In this document: one piece after another, positions 56,369 to 64,000 of the stretch
Numbering within the stretch: position 1 is the first letter of the stretch
Layout: the number at the start of each line of letters is the position of its first letter
From: Dryomyza anilis
Taxonomy: Eukaryota > Arthropoda > Insecta > Diptera > Dryomyzidae
Reading direction: 5' to 3'
Assembly (NCBI GenBank): GCA_951804985.1
Contig: OX638132.1
Coordinates: 84,758,696 to 84,822,695 of the forward strand
Length of the DNA stretch: 64,000 nucleotides
Notes under the pieces: model-generated
The model's database searches: none
The model's input: only the letters and a program-made list of their open reading frames with translations
Told to the model about the DNA's origin: nothing
Translations under genes and position numbers: made by a program

Positions 56369-57927
56369 ACCGACACTTAGTGAAATAAGCTGAGTGTTAA
56401 CTGTGGCAACCACGTTGGGGTGACTCTCTCTCTCTATTTTTCGACAATGCCCTCGCGCGCACACCATGAGGCTCTTGTAGAGCATGGACTGGGTGGTAGT
56501 GATGGTGTTGGTGTAATATGGGGCCATTCGGTGTGTTGATGTTGTTGTTGCCATACTCGTACGCGGTCGTTCGTTCAGTTGTCGTCGTGTTCGTGGTCGA
56601 CGACGTCGCTACGGCAGCGAAGAATGAATTTTTGCTTCTAATCGGATTTTGAGGTCCGCCTGGCGTTTCAGTTGTCTGTTCGCATCCAACTTGAAAGCAG
56701 GTAGAGTCCGTACTAAAGCTCATTCGGTTAAAAGCCACGAGGTCGTTCGTTGCGTTAGAAAAACACAATAAAAGCAAAGAGAAAAAAATAAAAATACTAT
56801 AAAGAAGAGGAACCAAATAATAATAATAAATATATTAAAATTAAATCACAACGAAACGAATCAGCACGAATGCGAGGCAAAGCGATTAAAAGTTCTTTAG
56901 GCCGTGTGAGACGACGCAGTTAAAAAAATCGCATAATTTGAATTGAATAGTTTTGAAAAGATCGCCTCGAAAACGAGGAAAATCTGTGCTAAAATTAGTG
57001 GAATTTTTCGCGCGCGCTCTCTTTCTCTGCACTACGCTCGCACGCTATCCCAGTCTAACACTTTCTCCCTATCGCACTCGCACGCTCGTTGTCTCGTTCG
57101 GAAAAAATAAAATACAAAAAATATATATAAAATAAACTTGAGAAAAATCGCAAAAGAATTTAAACGAAAAATTTATTTTTTTTGGTTAATTTTGGCTGCA
57201 ATTGAATTAGAATGCGAATGAATTGATGACGTGACGTGGTTTGGTGTCTTTTACGTCGTTACTACTACGCTGCCGTTTTTCTCTGATTATAATTTTCGAA
57301 TTTGATTCGCAGCGTCGCCAGAGACGAGTCCGTCGTCGCGCTCTACTCTGCTCTGCTCTACAACGTTCCGATCCGATCGACAACGTACCGATCTGTTCAG
57401 CGGCTGGCTGCACGAACGAGTTTTTGATTCGTTTTCATGTTAAATTCGTTCCGAAAACGTAGTGTGTGGAAATTATCATAAATGGTGTGGAACCGCATAT
57501 CGTGCTTTAATAAAGTGGAATTAATAAATATTCAATAAAATAAAATTAATATAAAATAAAATTACAAAAAAACCTAAATAGGAACAAAACAAAATGTTTT
57601 CCAAAATCATAAATTCTGCATAATATTTCAATAATAAACACCACAAAAGTTGCCGCCGCAAAAAATATATAAAAGAGAAAAAAACAAACAAAATTGTTGA
57701 CGGTTGAAAAGAAAATAATACAAAAAAAAACCTGCAAATATCACGTGTGTCTTGTGTCAATTGGTAGTGTGTAGTGAACAACAACAACAGCAGTAGTAGC
57801 AACGATTACAACAACAACAACAAATAAAACCAACCGTGGATTAAGCAAGAGCGACTCCGTCGGCTTGGGTCCGTCCGAAACCAGCGCTACATCGAACGCA
57901 ACAGCAGGCCTTTGGTTTTGATCTTAG
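56369..57927 (+). promoter_or_regulatory. candidate host promoter and 5'UTR exon with splice donor
   Basis: A GC- and CpG-richer island. A CT-rich motif block (GCTCTCTTTCTCTGCACTAC, about 57015-57034, and CGCACTCGCACGCTCG, about 57073) resembles GAGA-factor promoter regions. Initiator-like TTCAGTT occurs at 56575 and TTCAGCG at 57397. From 57770 the plus strand has (CAA)n/(CAG)n/(GTAG) sequence typical of fly 5'UTRs, ending at CTTAG|GTAAAT (57927|57928), a good donor. Open minus-strand frames here lack ATG and are set aside. Gene identity unknown. Confidence 0.42.
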
Positions 57928-58913
57928 GTAAATACGAATGATCTACATATTTTAAAATCTGTGATCTATAAAGTCCATCGATCGATCGACGATCATAACT
58001 GCGTCTGAGGCAATTAATTTCGGATTATGTACATATATTAAAGTGAAAAGAAATTTGCATTTATTGGTCACATTAATAGTGTTCGGTTGGTGGTGCCATC
58101 CGATAAAAACGAACATTAATTCAATGATCCTATTGAAAAAGTGCGCAGTATGGTATAAACAAAAGACACTCGAGATTTTATAATAGTCGACGTAGCACAA
58201 ATTACCTACTCTAGCAAATAACCTATAACCCTACTTCAGGAAATCCGTTTTATAGAGCATCCCGTGTAGACATTTTGTTCCGAATGATGAGACTTTAAAT
58301 AAAGCAATAATCCGGCTATTAGTTCAGTGTCTGATCGAAACGTCACGCTATTTAAAGTTGCTATCCTAATCAGGCTACCACATCAGTATCTGACTCAAAA
58401 TGTCACACTTTTTAAAGTTACCTTATTCTAAGTCAACGTTTTGAGTTAAAATGTCATGTCAAAAACCCCTTCCAATGCCTAATAAAATGTATTTCATCTT
58501 TTCCAATTTGCATACATGCGTGAAAATTAATAATACTTTTTTTAATAAATTCATAGAAGTTTGCAGGTCGGATATATCATTCGAATTGTTAATTTTAGTT
58601 ACAATTTTTCAATCTTGTATTGGAGTTAATTATGCCTGAAATGCTTCTTTCCATTTTGTTTTGAATATTTAAGGTTATTTCTTTGTAGTATATATTCTCG
58701 AGAGCATACATTTCCAAGTGTGTAATTGGAACTATATGATTCCTCGCAAATCGACATTGTAAGTTATATTAGCCGCTACCGTATGGTAAGAGTTACAAAT
58801 TCAACTCGATGACAATAGAGCGCTTAGTCACAATTGTCACAATCTCATATTCTCCCTAAGAATGTGATAAAAATTATAATTCAAATAAAGAAGAAAAGAA
58901 ATCGCTATACAAA
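57928..58913. other. putative first-intron sequence; no gene recognised
   Basis: AT-rich after the donor; contains CATCGATCGATCGACGATC (57977-57995). Confidence 0.4.
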
Positions 58914-59513
58914 ACCAGTAAGGAAGGTTAGGTGACATGGGAAAATCTGAAGTAGGGAAATTGTGATGAAGTTAGTAAGAAATATGAAAGTTATGGTCGG
59001 TCTAAGCCGACTAGGGTATACGAATTTTGAAAAAAATTTCAAGCATGCAATCGCTGAAGAATATCCCTTCATTTGATACCCATATGAAATAATGGATAGG
59101 ACTACCGTATTTCGTAGTACAAGTAGTTGGGAACCACAAGTCGGTTCGCTTGGAAAACATTATTTCCATATATCTGAGCATAAAGTTGATATATATTTGA
59201 CCAAAAAAGTTTAAAGTAAAATTCATCTGTAGATATAAATTTTATATGAGGTATTTGAACACAGGTTCATTGACCGATCATGTCGATTTTCTTGTTAAGA
59301 TAGCGTATATATATATAAGTAATCGAAATAATGAGTTTCATTAATCTAGCTCTTCTAGTTTTTCTGTAATCGCGATTTCCACAGACAGTCGGACATCGCT
59401 AAATCGACTCAAGAGGTCTTTCTGATCAAGAATATATATAATTTGCTTCCTTCTGTGTGTTACAAATTGCATACCAAATTAAATATACCCTTTCACTCTT
59501 AGTATAAGGTATA
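58914..59513 (-). mobile_element. DINE-1/mini-me copy, near full length
   Basis: Tail ACCAGTAAGGAAGGTTAGGT, body with GGTCGGTCTAAGCCGACTA, core GGACATCGCTAAATCGACTC, head CACTCTTAGTATAAGGTATA. Confidence 0.87.
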
Positions 59514-62500
59514 AATATAACAGAGTGGTTAAAATGACTTCCAAAAAGATGGATTTTCTAACTCGAGTGTAAAAAAAATCTAATAGCTAATCAGACATGA
59601 TTAAATATGCTATTTCAGTGAAACATTTTTTAGTTTGATCGACTATTCAGATCTGTGAAATGACTATCTTTTAGTCAGTTCTCTTGAAATGCTATAACTC
59701 CTGTTTTAAAAATTGAAGCTACACAAATATTCACAGAACTTAAAAAAAACAATCAATCCTCATAATACATAAACATTTATATTACTTATTGATATTCGAA
59801 AACATTTAAATGCTTATTTTATTTATATTTCTTATTATTCTAATGTGGATAATAAATGATTTGAGTATTCTATGTAACACTGGATATTATAATTTTCTAA
59901 TTATAAAAAAAAACCTTTAAAATTGATGTTCTGTAGAGTAATCAAGCAATTCTAATACGAAATTTCACAGTTTTTAGTCTGAAAACGAAGCTACTTTTAA
60001 TACATATTATACAATATTAAATTTTATACATAATGTATGTCAAATATACAAAATTATCTCAAATATATGATATGTAATAAAGTATATTTACAATATTTAT
60101 ACAAATATTATTTGTATATGTAATACGCCTTAAATATAATTACCCTAATATTTTATGTAAGCTCAGTAAATGAAAAAAAAAAAAACTATTTATTTTAATA
60201 TCAACAATTTGCTGATATTACAAAATATAAACAACCTGAATTATTTAATGCCTTAGTTTTAATTAACAACATCATCCAGTTACAATGTTCGAATTTCTGA
60301 AATCAAAATAAATATTTTGTGACAAAGCTTAAAACCGCGTGACAAATTTTGATAACATATAAAAATAAACTGATATATGTATTTTTTTAAATTTAAATAT
60401 ATGTTTGTTAAATAAATGTTTCTGTTCGATATGATATCGCAATCTCAACGCAACATTCTTGTGACTTCGCAACTGACCTGATTATGCTGTTTTACATGCC
60501 ATGAGTTTTAAATTTTAAATGTAAATTATGAGCTTTGTATAATTTATTATTTTGAAATAATAGAAATTACTCACTTAGAGATACTTATCAAAAATGATGT
60601 AAAAACATTAATTTTGAATAAAATTTATCGAAGAAAAATTAAATTAATTTATTTCACATTATACATAATTACGATTGAATCTTTTTGATTCAATTTCTAT
60701 CGATAGTTTAAAATACCAGTTGATAAATATTAAATAATTCAAAATTTTATAGAAAACCTAAATAACGAGTTTGAATCTTAGGCTTAACACATATTTTTTA
60801 TTATTTTTAAAGATTCTTATTAAAATTTCAAATCGATAATTTTATGCAGCATGTACAAAACTATGGAATTTTGAATAGTTTCGATAAATTTATTGGACAA
60901 AATAAGCATATTTAATAAAAACTTCAATTCGATTAAGAGCAAGAACTAAAAATGTCGGTTATAAAAAAAATCTGTATTTGTTCGTAGATCTTAATATCAA
61001 ATTTTATATCTTGGAATTAACAGCATTTTTGTTTTATTAAACTAAAAGATTAAGATTTACAAAATTAGTAATACGTTTAATAAATTAATTTCGCTCAGAT
61101 TTTACTTGAATTCGATCACTGTAACACTAAATAACATTTAGATTGTTAGCTCATAAAAAACCATTAGATATGTGTACGAGGATCTTAATATCAAATTTTA
61201 TAATAATGCTTTGTAGTATCGTAAGATTCTAATTGAAATATAAAATCTATGTTAATTAAATATAAAATTTACAATAGGTCTGATAATTTCAAAAACAAAA
61301 ATCTATTAAAAAAAGAATTTTTGAATAATTCTACATAATTGATATATGACACCTGCCGGTGTATATTGAAATATAACTACTTCGGAAATATTTGAAAATC
61401 AGAAAATAAAATATTTCCTTTTATCGTATATGATTGAAAATACGAATAAGTTAGTTGTAACAACAAAATTTGTTCAGTTAAAACGAAATTTATACAAAAT
61501 CGTGGATGGAATCTTAGACAATATTTTTGGTAAAGGCATTTCAAAAATATTTTCTGCAGACAATATTTTATGCAGACAAAGGTGGAGTTTTCATAAAAAG
61601 CTTTCTATTTTCTGACCGTTACCAAAATATGTGGGAATCTGCCTTTAAAATGTCATACAATTTGATAATCTGCCATACGCTTCCTGAAAACTTCCATTTA
61701 TCTATATGTTTGCCAAAAATATGCCGTTAATATTCCTGGAATAGAAACTTATTAATTTGCAGTTTACAGAACCGAATAAGTTTGTTGGTTGATTGTTTGG
61801 TTGAATTCACATAATAATAGAAAGTTGGAAAAGAATTGTTGGTTTTAACAACGGAAATTATTTGGCAAAATCAAAATGATTGTTTTTAATTTAATACACA
61901 AAGAAATATCCTCTTTTGGCATGAGGTTGGAAGAACGAAAAAGTTAGTTGTACCAACTGGTGCACTCGGTTGCAAAATTATTCTACACACACTCCCAATG
62001 GTTCTAACTCTTTACTAAATTGTTCTAAATCAATTCCAAATATGGTTTTAGTCCAAACTACACCTTCTTTAGTTTTGACAATAACAACCGACTAAGCGGT
62101 TGAGAGAACGGAATAAGTAGCTCGGGCAAAGAGTTGGTTGGCGCAACATATTTCTATTCTGTGTATAGAAATTATTTGGACCATGATCAGAAACTGATCA
62201 ATGAAATTTTTTTTTGCCAGAACCCGACTAATTGCAAGACCAACGTGGTCAGTATGACTACTCTCATAGGGTCAATTTGTACCTGTGGAAATACAGTAAA
62301 ACCCAAATTATTATTGGTAATTGATATAAATTGATCTTGTACGATGCTCCAATACAACACAGCATCTAATTAAAGAGCGATTAAACTCTGAATAACACGC
62401 TATTCTTGCTTAAAAACTGCATAACCCTTACAAGGTACAGTGAACCACGTTGCAAAGCCATAAAGGGAATTGCCTGAAAGTTGGTATCTCTGGATTTGCA

Positions 62501-62780
62501 CGTTTTTCGCCAATTACAACGACAATACACTTAAAGAAAACCAAATAAAAACAAACAAAATAAATCATTATATATACTCTACACGAGCATCACGAAGAAC
62601 TCAGAAGTAATATTGGCCTCTTCTTGTAGTAATCGTGATGTTGTAGAAATACCTGTGATGAATTGATATCGTACAGATACCCAGAAGACGTCTCTACGAA
62701 GGGATCTGTATGCGAATGAGTGAGTTATGTGCTACGTTTGTATGGGTAGAGTTGGTTATAAATGGCGAAGGCAGGCAACT
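59514..62780. other. no gene supported; diverged tandem repeat at about 60770-61215
   Basis: AGATCTTAATATCAAATTTTATA near 60986 and GGATCTTAATATCAAATTTTATA near 61181 mark two diverged units of about 195 bp. AATAAGTTAGTTG-type words recur at 61443, 61770 and 61948. A 67-codon frame at 61527-61730 starts only with TTG and is unrecognised. Confidence 0.4.
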
Positions 62781-63900
62781 CCATAGAAAGGCCACTAAAC
62801 TGGAAAGAGCTCCGAGGAGAGAAAGCAAAACAGAACAACTTATAGACGGACAGAAAGAGCAAATCGAAGAAGATGAAGATACTGCGTAAGACGATCAAGA
62901 AACGAAGATGGAAGAAGAGCTAACGAGCTAAACAAGGAGAAATCAAAAATGAAATATAAACAAAAAAGAGAATTTATGGTACTTGGGGGGCTATACTGCG
63001 GCTGCTGTAGAGATCGGATCGGAACGGACCGGACCAGTCGAGAGCTGTGTGAATTGTGCGATGGGGGAATGATTGTCACTAGCAGCACTGACGGACACGA
63101 GTGCTGACTGAGTAACTGACTGACAGATAGATAGACTGAATGACTGACTGACAGACAGACCGATAGACTGACTCCATGCGATTTCGAGAAGAGCGATTGA
63201 CTTACTTACGTACTTAGCTTAAATAATAACAATAATAATCTCGTCGGACGGGTTTCGTTAAGTTTCGTTTTTTATTCACGTTGGCGCTGCTGTCACTTTA
63301 CGGAATACTTGGAATACGACCCCGTTCGTCGCGCCACGATATAGGCTTGCGGACGAGCGGCGTGAAATTCCGACGCTTCTACGCATTAACATTGGACCGA
63401 AGAAAGAGTCCATAATACATGCTAGTATTGGAAGTAATTCGAAATTTTCGAAATATGCCAAATTATTTAGATTTCGTTTGGTTTCGTGCAACATATTGTA
63501 GCTGCCATGCAAATGTTAATGAAAACTTTGTGATTTTGTAATGACTATCAGCATGGAAAATTTACGAAAAAAAAATGCAATAAAATAATAATAAATAATA
63601 TATACTTATAGCATACATGTCACAGACACACACACTTCCAACCAAAAATAATCGCTCACCAGAAACTAATACAAATGAAGGTCGTTTTTGTGGTAAAACT
63701 CGTGAGAGTCTGTAAAATACATTGATGAAAATTTACTAAAACAAAAAAAAAAATAAAAAAAAAACTGCTTAGAAAGAGCGCGGAAAGAGTGCGCTCTAAG
63801 TGGTAGAGAGCGATAGAGGAGAGATGGTGCGAGGGAGCGTAAAGTGAGCAAAAGTGTTTCTCGTAACTATATTAATACTTACGTAACAAGTGTCCTCTAG
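62781..63900. promoter_or_regulatory. GC/GA-rich segment, possible promoter or untranslated exon
   Basis: GA-rich sequence at 62780-62960, CpG-rich CGGATCGGAACGGACCGGAC at about 63014, (CTGA)n at 63100-63175, and AAGAGCGCGGAAAGAGTGCG with GAGAGCGATAGAGGAGAGA at 63773-63825, which would suit GAGA-factor binding. No coding frame recognised; strand unclear. Confidence 0.3.
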
Positions 63901-64000
63901 TGCTCAAAATTCTTGCACTTCTTACCCTATATTCGGTGCTTCTTTTACTTCTACTATTTCTTATTTTATTGTTTTTTTTTTTGTATTTTTTATTATTATT

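Noticed and set aside
56397..56816. 139-codon minus-strand frame with a signal-peptide-like start
   Set aside because: Starts only with TTG, begins in A-rich leader-like DNA, and lies antisense to the better-supported promoter and leader region.
1..64000. CRISPR arrays, operons or phage-like systems
   Set aside because: All regular arrays are contiguous satellites without spacers; the content is eukaryotic (Pol III tRNA genes, SINE, LTR and mariner elements, splice signals).

Overview
The window looks like nuclear DNA of a higher (brachyceran, schizophoran) fly. It is strongly AT-rich and almost free of long open frames. It carries two eukaryotic tRNA-Ser genes with internal A and B boxes and poly-T terminators, copies of the dipteran mini-me/DINE-1 repeat with its GTCY microsatellite, a rosa-like mariner, a Ty3/gypsy retrotransposon, a tRNA-derived SINE and many TA-flanked MITEs. 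I could not support any complete host protein-coding gene. The fly assignment rests on recognised repeat families; the genus is not determinable by eye.

Layout. 1-7757 is the 5' part of a minus-strand Ty3/gypsy element: 5' LTR at 7102-7757, primer-binding site, gag at 6867-5122, a textbook -1 frameshift signal, then pol (protease and the start of RT) running off the left edge. It is broken by a nested insertion of about 3.4 kb (1300-4686) that itself holds minisatellites, a long-TIR element and a MITE inside that element. 7.8-13.4 kb is mostly unique AT-rich DNA with a hairpin repeat and MITEs. 13.8-14.7 kb is a dead mariner, followed by MITE and DINE-1 copies to 18.6 kb. 22.7-24.0 kb is a 10-bp satellite. 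The tRNA-Ser(GCT) genes lie at 24.4 and 29.2 kb. 25.4-27.3 kb holds two MITEs, one with a hairpin element inside it. 32.8-40.7 kb is dominated by AT-rich minisatellite arms in opposite orientation around a GC-richer unique centre (35.6-36.95 kb), with a 1.57-kb TIR element (containing a SINE) inserted in the left arm.

42.5-53.0 kb is bounded by two inverted 1.6-kb copies of one uncharacterised transposon family, with a third deleted copy at 47.4 kb, further MITEs, a SINE, and a GC-rich promoter-like stretch (44.9-46.3 kb). 54-59.5 kb has DINE-1 copies and, at 56.4-57.93 kb, the best candidate for a host gene start: a CT-rich promoter-like island followed by CAA-rich 5'UTR-like sequence ending in a splice donor. 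59.5-64 kb is AT-rich intergenic or intronic DNA ending in another GC/GA-rich segment.

The window reads as intergenic or large-intron DNA in which several generations of transposons have landed in one another. The most informative points are the frameshift signal in the gypsy element, the mariner-MITE parentage, the two-copy SINE, and the inverted-arm structures at 32.8-40.7 and 42.5-53.0 kb.
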